Made by a program: the position numbers and the translations under genes. A stretch of 64,000 nt of DNA from Myxococcaceae bacterium JPH2 (GTDB taxonomy: Bacteria > Myxococcota > Myxococcia > Myxococcales > Myxococcaceae): the NCBI GenBank assembly GCA_016458225.1, contig JAEMGR010000003.1, positions 868,001 to 932,000 on the forward strand, in the 5' to 3' direction. This document shows, piece after piece, positions 25,560 to 34,327 of the stretch. The notes under the pieces are model-generated. The model was not told where the DNA came from and did not search any database. It saw only the letters and a list, made by a program, of their open reading frames with translations. Numbering within the stretch: the first letter of the stretch is position 1; each line of letters starts with the position of its first letter.

Positions 25560-26909
25560 CTAACCGCTGAGGCGCGCTTCCAACTCGACCAACTCGCGGT
25601 GCACGGTGGGATCCGACTCGCGCAGACCCTCCACCTTGCGCACCGCGGAAATGACGGTGGAGTGATCCTTGCCGAAGCGCGCGCCAATCTCCGGGAAGGA
25701 GCTCTTGGTCAGCTTGCGGCTCAGGTACATGGCCACCTGGCGCGCGTGCGCGAGCTGCTTGTGGCGGCGGTCTTCCTTCAGGGACTCCACGGTGACCTTG
25801 TAGAAGCGGGCCACCTCGCGCTGGATGGCCTCCACATCCACCACGCGCTGCGCCGGGAGGATGTCCTTCAGCACCTGCGCGGCGAAGTCCTCCGTCACCG
25901 GCTGCCGCGTGAGGCTGTGCATGGCGGACAGCTTCACGAGCGCGCCCTCCAGCTCGCGCACGTTCTTCTGGATGTGCTTGGCGATGAAGTGCGCCACCGC
26001 GTCCGGGAGATCCAACCCCTCGGCCTCCGCCTTCTTCTGGAGGATGGCCACGCGCGTCTCGTAGGTGGGCTCGCGGATGTCCGTCATCAGCCCCATGGTG
26101 AAGCGGCTGCGCAGTCGCTCCTCCAGGCCGGGAATCTCGGCGGGCACCGTGTCGCTGGTGAGGACGATGGCCTTGTTCAGCTCGTAGAGCGTGTTGAAGG
26201 TGTAGAAAAACTCCTTCTGTGTCTCCTCGCGCTTGCCCAGGAACTGGATGTCGTCGATGAGCAGCACATCGCATTCCTCACGGAACTTCCGGCGGAAGTC
26301 CGTCATGCGGTGCTCGCGCACGCTCTCCACGTACTCGTTCGTGAACTGCTCGCTGGACAGGTACACCACGCGCTGGGTGGGGTCCTTCTCCCAGATGTGG
26401 TTGCCCACCGCCTGGAGCAGGTGCGTCTTCCCCAGGCCCGTGCCGCCGTAGATGTAGAGCGGGTTGTAGTGATGCCCCGGCTTCTCGGCCACCGCCGCCG
26501 CCGCTGCCGCGGGGAGCTGGTTGCTGTCCGCCACCACATAGGTGCCGAAGGTGAAGCGACCCGTCAGCCGGGGAGGCCGCGCCGGGTTGGCCTTCACAGT
26601 GGGTGTGGGGGGAAGGTTCGCGGAAGCGGGCGGTCCCTCCACCACTTCGTAGGCCAGCTTGGACAGTCCCTCGCCCAACCGGGCCAGGTGGGACTCGAGC
26701 AGCGCGCGGTAGTGGTCATCCACCCAATCGCGGAAGAAGCGATCGGGAACGCCGAGCACCAACGAGCCCTCGCGCAGATCCAAAGGGCGCATCCGCTCCA
26801 GCCACGTGAGCGCGTAGCCACGGCCCTCCTGGCGGATGGCTTCCAGGATTCGCGCCCAGAGAATTCCGGCACTTGGCAACGAGGGAGCGACTTGAGCGAG
26901 GGCGTTCAC
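25560..26909 (-). CDS. dnaA: chromosomal replication initiator protein DnaA
   Basis: A 449-residue AAA+ initiator that binds DnaA boxes and opens oriC. Domain I is at about 15-90 (ILWARILEAIRQEG), then a Pro/Ala linker. The AAA+ core has Walker A GGTGLGKTH at 155-163, Walker B VLLIDDIQF near 215-223, and the sensor region IVLTSDTVP. Domain IV carries the signature EIGARFGKDHSTVISAVRKV. I start at GTG 26909 (MNALAQVAPS); earlier in-frame codons give a non-conserved extension. dnaN does not follow; instead dnaA is divergent from rpmH. No good DnaA box is seen in the 360-base spacer, so the origin probably lies elsewhere. Confidence 0.96.
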   Translation of the reverse strand: MNALAQVAPSLPSAGILWARILEAIRQEGRGYALTWLERMRPLDLREGSLVLGVPDRFFRDWVDDHYRALLESHLARLGEGLSKLAYEVVEGPPASANLPPTPTVKANPARPPRLTGRFTFGTYVVADSNQLPAAAAAAVAEKPGHHYNPLYIYGGTGLGKTHLLQAVGNHIWEKDPTQRVVYLSSEQFTNEYVESVREHRMTDFRRKFREECDVLLIDDIQFLGKREETQKEFFYTFNTLYELNKAIVLTSDTVPAEIPGLEERLRSRFTMGLMTDIREPTYETRVAILQKKAEAEGLDLPDAVAHFIAKHIQKNVRELEGALVKLSAMHSLTRQPVTEDFAAQVLKDILPAQRVVDVEAIQREVARFYKVTVESLKEDRRHKQLAHARQVAMYLSRKLTKSSFPEIGARFGKDHSTVISAVRKVEGLRESDPTVHRELVELEARLSG

Positions 26910-27269
26910 GCGGGTCTCAACAGTGCAAAAACGGGGAGTCGGCGAGGGTTCGGCCGTGCTAACAGACGCTCCCAGGTCGATCAAGGATCCGACCCAAAGT
27001 GGCGGAAGTCCTCGCGGTTCTTGCCCTCGGAATGATCGGATCCACGCGCGCGGAACCTGGGCGGTTGTGGGCCCTTGCTCCCCTCCCCCCAACCGCTGGG
27101 GGGCCGATCAGGACAGCCGCACGGGGAGTGCGGAATGCGAAGGTCTCGGGGGCGTGCAAACGAGGTCCTTCGTTGACTTGTCCTGGAAATGGAGTTACGG
27201 ACGCCCCCCTTTACTCAGTTTGGTCGCGCCGGGAGACCAGGCGCCGCCTTCATCCAGGGAGTTCGAGCC
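26910..27269. promoter_or_regulatory. dnaA-rpmH divergent control region
   Basis: A 360-base spacer driving dnaA leftward and the rpmH operon rightward. TTGACT at 27173-27178 is a good -35 candidate for rpmH; a -10 about 17 bases later (TACGGA at 27196) is weak. An inverted pair CCCCAACCGCTGGGG lies near 27094-27108. I find no 9-mer within one mismatch of TTATCCACA here. Confidence 0.5.
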
Positions 27270-27422
27270 GTGTCCAAGCGCACGTACCAGCCGTCGAAGA
27301 TTCGGCGCAACCGCACCCACGGGTTCCGCAAGCGCAACGCCACCAAGGGTGGCCGGGATGTCCTCAAGCGCCGCCGGGCGAAGGGCCGCAAGCGGCTCGT
27401 GGTGTCCGCCCCGAAGAAGTAA
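27270..27422 (+). CDS. rpmH: 50S ribosomal protein L34
   Basis: A 50-residue, very basic protein with the full L34 sequence pattern: [20 protein letters not shown] near the start and [16 protein letters not shown] at the end. It sits in the large ribosomal subunit near the exit region. The start is GTG 27270, preceded by CCAGGGAG. It opens the conserved rpmH-rnpA-yidD-yidC-jag-mnmE block seen near many bacterial origins; rnpA follows after 12 bases. Confidence 0.97.
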   Translation: MSKRTYQPSKIRRNRTHGFRKRNATKGGRDVLKRRRAKGRKRLVVSAPKK

Positions 27423-27434
27423 CCGGGCTCGCGA

Positions 27435-27854
27435 GTGACGGCCGAGGGTGTCGCGCCAGAGGTGCCGGCGGTTGTCGGCGAGCGCTTCCCCAAGGCCCTG
27501 CGCCTGTTGCAGCGGCGCGAGTTCCTCGAGGTCCAGGACGGCGGTCAGAAGGTTCCTTCCGACTGTCTCCTGGCCCTCATTCAACGCAATGGCCGGGCGT
27601 ACTCTCGTGTGGGGCTCACCGTTTCCAGCAAGGTGGGCAACGCGGTGGTGCGCGCCCGGCTTCGTCGCGTCTTGCGCGAGCTGTTTCGCAAGCGTCGCAC
27701 GCAATGGCCGCCTGGATTGGACGTCGTGTTGGTCGTCCGCTCCTCGGCGAAGGAGGCTTCCTTCGCGGAAGTTTCGCGTGCGTTCGACGGCGTCACCCGT
27801 AAGCTGCAAAGGCTCTTCCCGGCACCGCCTCCGCCGAAAGCGCCCGTTCCATGA
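27435..27854 (+). CDS. rnpA: ribonuclease P protein component
   Basis: A 139-residue protein subunit of RNase P, which helps the catalytic RNA cut tRNA 5' leaders. After an N-terminal extension, the family core starts [20 protein letters not shown], continues [20 protein letters not shown], and has the RNR-like motif as [16 protein letters not shown]. The Pro-rich tail [10 protein letters not shown] is extra. The GTG at 27435 is the likely start. Its last four bases overlap the ATG of yidD (27851-27854). Confidence 0.94.
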   Translation: MTAEGVAPEVPAVVGERFPKALRLLQRREFLEVQDGGQKVPSDCLLALIQRNGRAYSRVGLTVSSKVGNAVVRARLRRVLRELFRKRRTQWPPGLDVVLVVRSSAKEASFAEVSRAFDGVTRKLQRLFPAPPPPKAPVP

Positions 27855-28069
27855 GTCCGCTCGCCTTCCTCATCGCCCTGCCCATCCGCTTCTACCGGAG
27901 GTTCTTGGGGCCGTTGCTTCCGAAGGCGTGCCGGTTCCACCCCTCGTGCTCCACCTACGCCATGCTGGCGCTGGAGAAGCACGGCGGTTTGAAGGGCAGC
28001 GCGCTCATCGTCTGGCGCCTGCTGCGCTGCCAGCCATTCCACCCCGGCGGATTCGATCCCGTTCCTTGA
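27851..28069 (+). CDS. yidD: membrane protein insertion efficiency factor YidD
   Basis: A 72-residue protein with the diagnostic YidD pattern: [20 protein letters not shown], then [13 protein letters not shown] and the tail [17 protein letters not shown]. It is a peripheral inner-membrane protein with an amphipathic N-terminus that aids YidC-dependent insertion. Start ATG overlaps the rnpA stop by 4 bases, and yidC follows after 52 bases. Confidence 0.95.
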   Translation: MSPLAFLIALPIRFYRRFLGPLLPKACRFHPSCSTYAMLALEKHGGLKGSALIVWRLLRCQPFHPGGFDPVP

Positions 28070-28121
28070 CGGTTTGCTTCCGCCCTCCCTCCGGCCCTCT
28101 GCCGCCGGCAGAGGGAACCCT

Positions 28122-29948
28122 ATGACGAACGATCCGCTCTCGCCCCAGTCGAACGATTCGCAGAAGCGGCTGATGGTCGCGCTCGCGCTGTCCTTCGCTG
28201 CCACCGCGGCCTACACCTTCTTCTTTGCTCCCAAGCCGCAGCCTCCCGGTGCCGAGGGCGCCGACGCAGGCGTGGTCCTCGCCCAGGGCGCCGATGCCGG
28301 CACCGCCGAGGTCGCGGTGCCGCCGCCCGGAAACGGTGGCACGGCGGAGAGCACGCTGACGGCCGAGGCTCCCCCGCCCCCCCTCCGCAAGCTGGACGTG
28401 GCGCGCCAGGAGGCCAAGTACGCGTTCTCCTCCGAGGGCGCGGGCCTGACCTCCGCGGAGCTGCAGGGCCGCAAGATGCGTGAGCAGCAGACGCTCAGCA
28501 TCCGCGAGGGCTTCGACAAGCTCTTCGGCAAGCCCGTGCCGACCGCGCCGCAGATGAACCTGGCGCACCCGGTGGCCGGCCAGCCGCTGCCGCTGTCCAT
28601 CTCCATCGAGGGGAACTCGCCGCTTCCGGCCACCACCCGCTACGCGGTGGAGGAAGGCACCACGCCCAAGGGCGGTGGCACCCTCGCCTTCACCGGACGC
28701 CAGGGCCCGTGGGAGGTGACCAAGTCGTTCCTGTGGCCGCACGAGGGCTTCGAGCTCGTCTACACCGTGACGGTGCGCAACACGTCCACGCAGCCGCAGA
28801 GCGGCGAGCTGCGGGTGCACTACAGCCGCGCCATCGACCCGGAGTTCGAGCACGCGCCGTCCTTCTTCGGCGGCGTGGGCAACCTGAGCCGCTCGGCGTG
28901 CTGGATTGACGACAAGCTCCACAAGCTGAGCCCCGGCGACAAGCCGCCCGAGGACACGCGCGGGCAGGTGAGCTTCTTCGGCATCGACCAGCAGTACTTC
29001 CTGTCCGCGCTCTATCCGCTGGACGGGCCCATCGCCGGGCACTGCGTGCTGACGGCCACGCCCACCGCGCGCGAGGTCGCCGCGGGCTTCCCGCTCAACG
29101 TGGGCCCTGGCCAGACGGCCACGTTCCGCTTCGGTGGCTACCTGGGCCCCAAGGACCTGGACCTGCTGCGCACCGTGCCGGGCGTGGCGCTGCGTGACGC
29201 CGCGGGCCTGTCCACCGCCGCCGCGTTCCACCCCAAGCTGGAGGACACGGTCGACTTCGGCATCTGGGCGGTCATCTGCAAGATGCTGCTGGCCATCATG
29301 AAGTTCTTCCACGGCCTCGTGGGGAACTGGGGCGTGGCCATCATCCTGCTCACCGTGCTGGTGAAGCTGGTGCTGCTGCCGCTCACCTACCGCTCGATGG
29401 TCAGCATGGAGCAGGTGAAGAAGCTCCAGCCGCGCCTGGAGGAGATCAAGAATAAGTTCGCGGACGACCGTGAGCGGCAGAACCTGGAGACGATGAAGCT
29501 CTACCAGGAGGCCAAGGTGAACCCGCTGGGCGGGTGCCTCCCGATGCTCATCCAGATGCCGGTGTGGATCGCCCTGTTCACGTCGCTGCGCAACAGCTTC
29601 GACATCTACGGCGAGCCCTTCTTCGGGCCGGTGTGGACGGACCTGACCTACAAGGACCCCACGTACATCCTGCCGCTGGCGCTGGGTGTGTCGATGATCA
29701 TCACCCAGAAGATGCAGCCGCAGATGATGGATGCGCAGCAGGCGAAGATGATGACCTGGGTGCTGCCGGTCATCTTCACCTTCACGCTGCTCCAGTATCC
29801 CGCCGGTCTGTCGCTCTACATCTTCACCAACAACGTGCTCTCCATCGCGCAGCAGTACGGCCTGCGGAAGTGGCTGGCGCGCAAGGGCGGGAACCCGACG
29901 GGTGAAGGGACGGCGGCCGTCTCCGCCACGGGAGGCAAGCGCAAGTGA
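28122..29948 (+). CDS. yidC: membrane protein insertase YidC
   Basis: A 608-residue inner-membrane insertase of the long Gram-negative type. An N-terminal membrane helix (LMVALALSFAATAAYTFFF) leads to a large periplasmic beta domain (about residues 90-340, e.g. EGNSPLPATTRYAVEEG). The conserved five-helix core follows: NWGVAIILLTVLVKLVLLPL, the coiled cytoplasmic hairpin with EQVKKLQPRLEEIKNKF, and NPLGGCLPMLIQMPVWIALF. The C-terminus is basic. ATG 28122 is chosen over an in-frame ATG at 28074. jag overlaps its stop by 4 bases. Confidence 0.96.
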   Translation: MTNDPLSPQSNDSQKRLMVALALSFAATAAYTFFFAPKPQPPGAEGADAGVVLAQGADAGTAEVAVPPPGNGGTAESTLTAEAPPPPLRKLDVARQEAKYAFSSEGAGLTSAELQGRKMREQQTLSIREGFDKLFGKPVPTAPQMNLAHPVAGQPLPLSISIEGNSPLPATTRYAVEEGTTPKGGGTLAFTGRQGPWEVTKSFLWPHEGFELVYTVTVRNTSTQPQSGELRVHYSRAIDPEFEHAPSFFGGVGNLSRSACWIDDKLHKLSPGDKPPEDTRGQVSFFGIDQQYFLSALYPLDGPIAGHCVLTATPTAREVAAGFPLNVGPGQTATFRFGGYLGPKDLDLLRTVPGVALRDAAGLSTAAAFHPKLEDTVDFGIWAVICKMLLAIMKFFHGLVGNWGVAIILLTVLVKLVLLPLTYRSMVSMEQVKKLQPRLEEIKNKFADDRERQNLETMKLYQEAKVNPLGGCLPMLIQMPVWIALFTSLRNSFDIYGEPFFGPVWTDLTYKDPTYILPLALGVSMIITQKMQPQMMDAQQAKMMTWVLPVIFTFTLLQYPAGLSLYIFTNNVLSIAQQYGLRKWLARKGGNPTGEGTAAVSATGGKRK

Positions 29949-30703
29949 GCGAGCCGCAGGGGACGACGCAGCAGGGCGTGGCGGGCGGCGCGGACTTCCG
30001 CGCCCGCGTGGAGCGACTGCTCACCGACATCCTCGGGCTGATGGGCTTCCCGGCCCGGTTGGAGATGCAGGACGCCTCGGACGGCAGCCTGTCCGTGGCG
30101 CTTCACTTCGACGCCGGCCTTCCGGCGGGCGTCGAGGTGGGCAAGCGCAGCCAGGTGGTGGACTCACTCCAGTTCCTGCTCAACAAGATGCTGCACCGCC
30201 CAGGCGTGGACCGACGCTGGGTGATGCTGGGCGCGGGTGTCCACCCGGAGCCCCGTCCTCGTCGCGAGGCGCAGCAGGCTCCCGCGGCGCCCGCTCCGGC
30301 TCCTGCCGCGCGTGCCCAGCCGGCTCCGGCTGCGGCTCCCGCGGCTCGGCAGGCGGCGGCGCCCAAGGCCGCGGCGGCTGCGGCTCCCGCGCGGGCTCCC
30401 GCGGCGCCTCGGGGTGACGTGGATGAGCGCTCGGTCGCGGTCGATGAGGACGCGGCCTTGCGAGAGGCCGTGCGCCGGATCGCCGAGAAGTCCGCCGGGC
30501 TGGGGCGCTTCTACGCGCTGGCCGCGATGAAGATGGAGGACCGCGCGCGGGCCCTCAAGGCGGTAGAAGGAGTGTCCGGGGTGAAGGTGACGGCCGAGGG
30601 TGAGGGCCGCAATCGCCGGGTGGTGTTCACCCCCGACAAGCCGGCGCCGCTGCCCAAGCGGAGCCTGCTCCCTGACGATGACGAGGACGACCTCGACGAG
30701 TAG
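29945..30703 (+). CDS. jag: Jag/KhpB-like RNA-binding protein
   Basis: A 252-residue protein encoded directly after yidC with a 4-base overlap (GTG 29945), the usual place of jag/khpB. Residues about 12-95 contain the KH-type region (ARVERLLTDILGLMGFPARL, then VGKRSQVVDSLQFLLNKML). An Ala/Pro-rich linker of about 50 residues follows, then a region like R3H (ALREAVRRIAEKSAGLGRFY, KMEDRARALKAVEG). The acidic C-terminus ends DDDEDDLDE. The R3H part lacks the usual clear signature, so the domain is divergent. Homologues bind RNA and influence cell shape or division. Confidence 0.85.
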   Translation: MSEPQGTTQQGVAGGADFRARVERLLTDILGLMGFPARLEMQDASDGSLSVALHFDAGLPAGVEVGKRSQVVDSLQFLLNKMLHRPGVDRRWVMLGAGVHPEPRPRREAQQAPAAPAPAPAARAQPAPAAAPAARQAAAPKAAAAAAPARAPAAPRGDVDERSVAVDEDAALREAVRRIAEKSAGLGRFYALAAMKMEDRARALKAVEGVSGVKVTAEGEGRNRRVVFTPDKPAPLPKRSLLPDDDEDDLDE

Positions 30704-30759
30704 GCATGGCCCCGACGCGCGGGGGCTCGTCGGGTTGCCTGGAGAAAGAGAAGAGGTTC

Positions 30760-30987
30760 ATGGGCAAGGCGAAGGGACTGAAGGACAAGCTGTACGGCGC
30801 CGCCGTGGTGAAGATGAGCTTCCGCCTCCGCGGAGATGAGGAGTCCACGGCCTTCCGAGTCGTCTACCCCGGTGTGCTGCGAGACCTGGAGATCGACGAC
30901 GCCGCCGTGGAGAAGTACATCGAGGAGAACCGCGAGGCCGTGGAGCGCGCCGCGCGGGGCTCCACTCCGCCGCCGGGAGTCCGGTAG
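30760..30987 (+). CDS. small conserved-looking protein of unknown function
   Basis: A 75-residue protein starting MGKAKGLKDKLYGAAVVKMS. ATG 30760 is preceded by AGAAGAGG three bases upstream; an in-frame ATG at 30706 would add 18 poorly matching residues. The centre (VVYPGVLRDLEIDDAAVEKY) looks globular and acidic. It lies between jag and mnmE and is probably co-transcribed with them. No family is recognised. Confidence 0.6.
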   Translation: MGKAKGLKDKLYGAAVVKMSFRLRGDEESTAFRVVYPGVLRDLEIDDAAVEKYIEENREAVERAARGSTPPPGVR

Positions 30988-31038
30988 GCCGCTCGTCTCA
31001 GGAGCTGGCGCGGTGAGGACCTCCCGCGCTTCGTCACC

Positions 31039-32607
31039 ATGACGTCCGGTTCCGTCACCATCGTCGCGCTCGCCACCGCGCCCGCCGCCGGCGCCGTGGG
31101 CATCCTGAGGCTGTCCGGACCGGATGCGCTGGAGGTGGGCCGTCGGCTCGCCCCCAGCGTCCCCGCCGAGCCCACGCCGCGTCACGCCTACCTGGCCTCC
31201 TTCGTGGACGCCGAGGGGCGGATGCTCGACGAGGGTCTGTTCCTCTACTTCCGAGGGCCGCGGTCCTTCACGGGCGAGGACGTGGTGGAGTTGCACGCGC
31301 ACGGCAGTCCGCGCCTGCTGCGCTTGCTGCTGGGGCGCGTGCTCGAGGATGCGCGCGTGCGGCTCGCGCTGCCGGGTGAGTTCACCAAGCGCGCCTTCCT
31401 GCAGGGACGCATCGACCTGACGCGCGCCGAGGCGGTGGCGGACCTCGTGGCGGCGGACTCGGAAGCGGCCGTGCGCGCCGCCGCCGCGGGCTTGTCCGGA
31501 GCGCTCGCCAGTCGCGTGCGCGCGCTGGAAGAGCCCCTGCGCGCGCTGCACGTGGACCTGGAGGGCGTGCTCAACTTTCCGGACGAAGCCGAGGGCGCGG
31601 ACGAGGATGCCGCCGCGCGCGTCGTGCCGCTGAAGGCGCAGGCAGAGGCCTTGCTGGCCGAGGCGGGACGCGGCCGACTGGTGCGAAGTGGCGCGCGGGT
31701 GGCGCTCTTCGGCCCGGTGAACGCGGGCAAGTCCACCCTCTTCAATCGACTGGTCGGCGAGGCGCGCGCGCTCGTGGACGCGGAGCCTGGGACTACGCGA
31801 GACACGCTGGAGGCCCGTGTCGAGTGGGACGGGCTGGGCATCACGCTCTACGACTCGGCGGGACTGCGCGAGGCGCCTGGGCGCGTGGAAGCGCTCGGCA
31901 TCGCGCGCACGCGGGAGTTGCTCGCCGCGGTGGATCTCGCGGTGCTCGTGCTGCCCCCGGATGCGAGCTCCGAGGAGGCGCATGCGTGGGAGCGCGAGGC
32001 CGGAGCGACACCCGTGCTGCGGTTGATGGGCAAGTGCGATGTCGCCGTTCGTCCGCGTGACGTGGATCCGCGCGGGAGCGATGCGACGAGCGTGAGCGGA
32101 TCCGACTTGGAGCGGGTTGGATCCGAGAGTCACGCGAGTGGCGTGATGAACGTGCGCGAGGCCGACTCGCCTCCGCTCGTTCGGGTGCCTCGCGCGAGCG
32201 ATGTGACCAGCACGGGCGAGGGCAACATGCGCATCCACGGTTCAGCGCTGCGCGCGAACGATGCGACGAACTTGGGCCCTGGTGACGCGCTTCCGCTCGT
32301 GTCGGAGCTGCGCGTGAGTGGGCTCACGGGCGAGGGCGTCGAGGCGCTGCGCGCCGCCATGGTGACGCGGCTGTGGGGGGCGGGCACTCCGTCCGCGGTT
32401 GCCCTCGTCTCCGAGCGCCATGCGGATGCCCTGCGTCGCGCGTCCGAGGCGTTGGGCCGCGCACTCGAGGCCTCGCGCGTGTCCACCCTCGAGGTCCTCT
32501 CCGGTGAGCTGGGACTCGCGCTGGAGGCACTGGGAGAAGTGTCCGGAACCACCGTTTCCGAGGCGCTCCTGGATGCACTCTTTCAGCGATTCTGCATCGG
32601 CAAGTAG
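31039..32607 (+). CDS. mnmE: tRNA modification GTPase MnmE with an unusual insertion in the G domain
   Basis: A 522-residue GTPase that with MnmG adds the (carboxymethyl)aminomethyl group to U34 of certain tRNAs. The folate-binding N-domain starts TIVALATAPAAGAVGILRLS. The G domain has GPVNAGKSTLFNRL (P-loop), GTTRD (G2), DSAGLRE (G3) and MGKCD at 330-334 in place of NKxD. The C-terminus ends FCIGK with the catalytic Cys. About 89 residues separate MGKCD from the G5-like SGLTGEG, where about 20 are normal. The extra stretch contains internally repeated Ser/Arg/Asp-rich units (RGSDATSVS, RASDVTSTG, RANDATNLG). Homologues are normally about 450-460 residues. Confidence 0.95.
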   Translation: MTSGSVTIVALATAPAAGAVGILRLSGPDALEVGRRLAPSVPAEPTPRHAYLASFVDAEGRMLDEGLFLYFRGPRSFTGEDVVELHAHGSPRLLRLLLGRVLEDARVRLALPGEFTKRAFLQGRIDLTRAEAVADLVAADSEAAVRAAAAGLSGALASRVRALEEPLRALHVDLEGVLNFPDEAEGADEDAAARVVPLKAQAEALLAEAGRGRLVRSGARVALFGPVNAGKSTLFNRLVGEARALVDAEPGTTRDTLEARVEWDGLGITLYDSAGLREAPGRVEALGIARTRELLAAVDLAVLVLPPDASSEEAHAWEREAGATPVLRLMGKCDVAVRPRDVDPRGSDATSVSGSDLERVGSESHASGVMNVREADSPPLVRVPRASDVTSTGEGNMRIHGSALRANDATNLGPGDALPLVSELRVSGLTGEGVEALRAAMVTRLWGAGTPSAVALVSERHADALRRASEALGRALEASRVSTLEVLSGELGLALEALGEVSGTTVSEALLDALFQRFCIGK

Positions 32608-32631
32608 CACCCGCGCGGCGTCGCGGGACAT

Positions 32632-32660
32632 GTCAGACCCGTCCCTAGAATGCCCCGCCT
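32632..32660 (+). promoter_or_regulatory. TGTCAGACCC-type motif, possible promoter
   Basis: TGTCAGACCC at 32631-32640 is followed 4 bases later by CTAGAAT, then the Uma2 gene start. A second copy (TGTCAGACCC, then CTATACC) lies at 43441. The two-part pattern looks like a -35/-10 arrangement. I recall similar elements upstream of stress genes in myxobacteria but cannot verify that here. Confidence 0.4.
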
Positions 32661-32683
32661 CAACCGGTATTCACGGAGGCGCC

Positions 32684-33289
32684 GTGACGGCACTCAGCAC
32701 CCACTCGCATCCCTATTCTCTGCTTTCGGCGCTGCCTTCGGGCTGGGTGGGGGAAATCCTCGACGAAGAGCTGGTGGCGTCCCCACGCCCCGGTCTGCCG
32801 CAGTCGCGCGCGGCCTTCATGTTGGGCGTGGAACTGGGGGAGGCGCTCGACAAGCGCCGCGGCGGCACGGGCCGCTGGTGCTTCCTCCGCGCGCCAGAGC
32901 TGCACCTGGGCCATGACTTGCTCGTGCCAGACCTCGCGGGCTGGCGGCGCGAGCGCATCAGCGAGCCGCTGGACCCCGGTGTGTCCTTCCTCACGCTGAC
33001 GCCCGACTGGGTCTGCGAGGTGCTCGCGCCCGCCACCACGGGGCTGGACCGCACGCGCAAGTTGCCGCTCTACGCGCGCGAGGGCGTGTCGAATGTGTGG
33101 CTGGTGGACCCGGACGCGCGCACGCTGGAGACCTACCAGCGCGTGAAGCGCGGGTGGCTCCTCACAGGAAGCTACGAAGGCGACGCCTGGGTTCGCGCCG
33201 AACCCTTCTCCTCAGTGGCGCTGGAGCTGGGCTCGCTGTGGCTGCCGGATGTCCCCGAGGAGACTTCCTTCCTGCACGCCGCTCCCTGA
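32684..33289 (+). CDS. Uma2-family (DUF820) putative endonuclease
   Basis: A 201-residue protein of the PD-(D/E)xK superfamily. The Uma2 pattern is visible: GWVGEILDEELVASPRP near the N-terminus, LLVPDLAGWRRERI with the active-site Asp, and CEVLAPATTGLDRTRKLPLYA with the E...K pair, followed by GVSNVWLVDPDARTLETY. GTG 32684 is chosen because GGAGGC lies directly upstream. Uma2 proteins are very numerous in some bacteria and their biological role is unknown. The 3' end overlaps the convergent gene (stop 33212) by 78 bases. Confidence 0.82.
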   Translation: MTALSTHSHPYSLLSALPSGWVGEILDEELVASPRPGLPQSRAAFMLGVELGEALDKRRGGTGRWCFLRAPELHLGHDLLVPDLAGWRRERISEPLDPGVSFLTLTPDWVCEVLAPATTGLDRTRKLPLYAREGVSNVWLVDPDARTLETYQRVKRGWLLTGSYEGDAWVRAEPFSSVALELGSLWLPDVPEETSFLHAAP

Positions 33290-34327
33290 GAGGGCATCGC
33301 TCCAGCGGGCGCGCTTGTCCGTGGCATCGTCAGCGGAGGCAGCCAGTCGGCGCACCGCCCGCAGAAGCAGATCCGGATCCACCGGCGCCGCGAGGAACCC
33401 GCGAGCGCCGACGGCCTGAGCCCGAGGGAGATCCAACTCGGGCGTCTTGCCCGCCACCAACACCTGCGCACGCACGCGTCGGCCCAGCGCTTCCATGGAC
33501 GGCAGCGGCGCCACCACGACCTGCGCCTCGTCCGCGGCGAGCACCTCGTCGGTGCGAGCCACGCGCGCCAGCAGCCCCTCGTCGCTCAGCACGCGCACCA
33601 ACCCCACCGCGGCGGCCGCGCCCCACCCGTACACGAGCACCTGGCCCATGGCCGTCACCGGCTCCAACGGCTGCGGCGTCACCCGCGCCAGCGCTGGCAG
33701 CGGAGCACGCGGTGCCCGAGCCTCCAGCGGCGCGAGCAGCGGCAACCCCGTGGCGCCCTCATGGGCGGAGGTCTCCATGTTCGTCAGCTCCGCCATGGTC
33801 TCGCCCATCACCACGGGCATGGCGTCATCGGCCTCGGGCAGGGAGAAGCCCTCGAAGCCTGGACGGCGCGGGGCGGGGCCCACTTCGCCTCGGTACAGCC
33901 GACCAATGGCCCGGCGAATGGCGGCATCCGTGGCCAGCCGAGCCACCACCCTCCCCTTCCCCGACACGCTCTTCACCACGTCCAGCGACGCCATGCTCGC
34001 CGGCGCGGCGATGGCCACCACCAGCACCGTGTCGCGAGGCCCCTGCCCTTCCATCCGCAGCGGCACCACGCGGTGCGCCTCGGCCACCTTCTCCGGGATG
34101 AGGCGCGTCAGGACGGACTCGGGTGCCACGGTGTCCAGGTCCACGGTCTGCAGCCCCGCCTGTTCAGCCAGCGCGGCGAACACGACATCGGCGGTGCAGA
34201 AGCGCTGGTCCACCACCACCTGGCCCAGCGGAACGCCCCACTTGCGCTGGTAGGCGAGCGCGGACTGGAGCTGCAAGGTGTCCAGCACGCCCCGAGCCAG
34301 AAGGATGTCCCCCAAACGCTTCTTCAT
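33212..34327 (-). CDS. MshEN-domain protein with a degenerate receiver-like C-terminus
   Basis: A 371-residue protein. Residues 1-150 are like the N-terminal domain of PilB/GspE ATPases (MKKRLGDILLARGVLDTLQL, QRKWGVPLGQVVVDQRF), a fold that binds c-di-GMP in some members. There is no ATPase domain. Residues about 235-345 look like a receiver domain that lost its phospho-site (QVLVYGWGAAAAVGLVRVLS, VVVAPLPSMEALGRRVRAQV, then GARGFLAAPVDPDLLLRAVR). Such proteins may regulate motility or secretion machines in myxobacteria; that is inference. The start is ATG 34327. It converges with and overlaps the Uma2 gene by 78 bases. Confidence 0.8.
   Translation of the reverse strand: MKKRLGDILLARGVLDTLQLQSALAYQRKWGVPLGQVVVDQRFCTADVVFAALAEQAGLQTVDLDTVAPESVLTRLIPEKVAEAHRVVPLRMEGQGPRDTVLVVAIAAPASMASLDVVKSVSGKGRVVARLATDAAIRRAIGRLYRGEVGPAPRRPGFEGFSLPEADDAMPVVMGETMAELTNMETSAHEGATGLPLLAPLEARAPRAPLPALARVTPQPLEPVTAMGQVLVYGWGAAAAVGLVRVLSDEGLLARVARTDEVLAADEAQVVVAPLPSMEALGRRVRAQVLVAGKTPELDLPRAQAVGARGFLAAPVDPDLLLRAVRRLAASADDATDKRARWSDALSGSGVQEGSLLGDIRQPQRAQLQRH

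Noticed and set aside
25599-27035. 478-residue frame antisense to dnaA.
   Set aside because: dnaA on the minus strand is unmistakable; the antisense frame has no domain and no ribosome site.
26910-27269. oriC in the dnaA-rpmH spacer.
   Set aside because: The gene order suggests it, but I find no 9-mer within one mismatch of TTATCCACA and no AT-rich stretch there.
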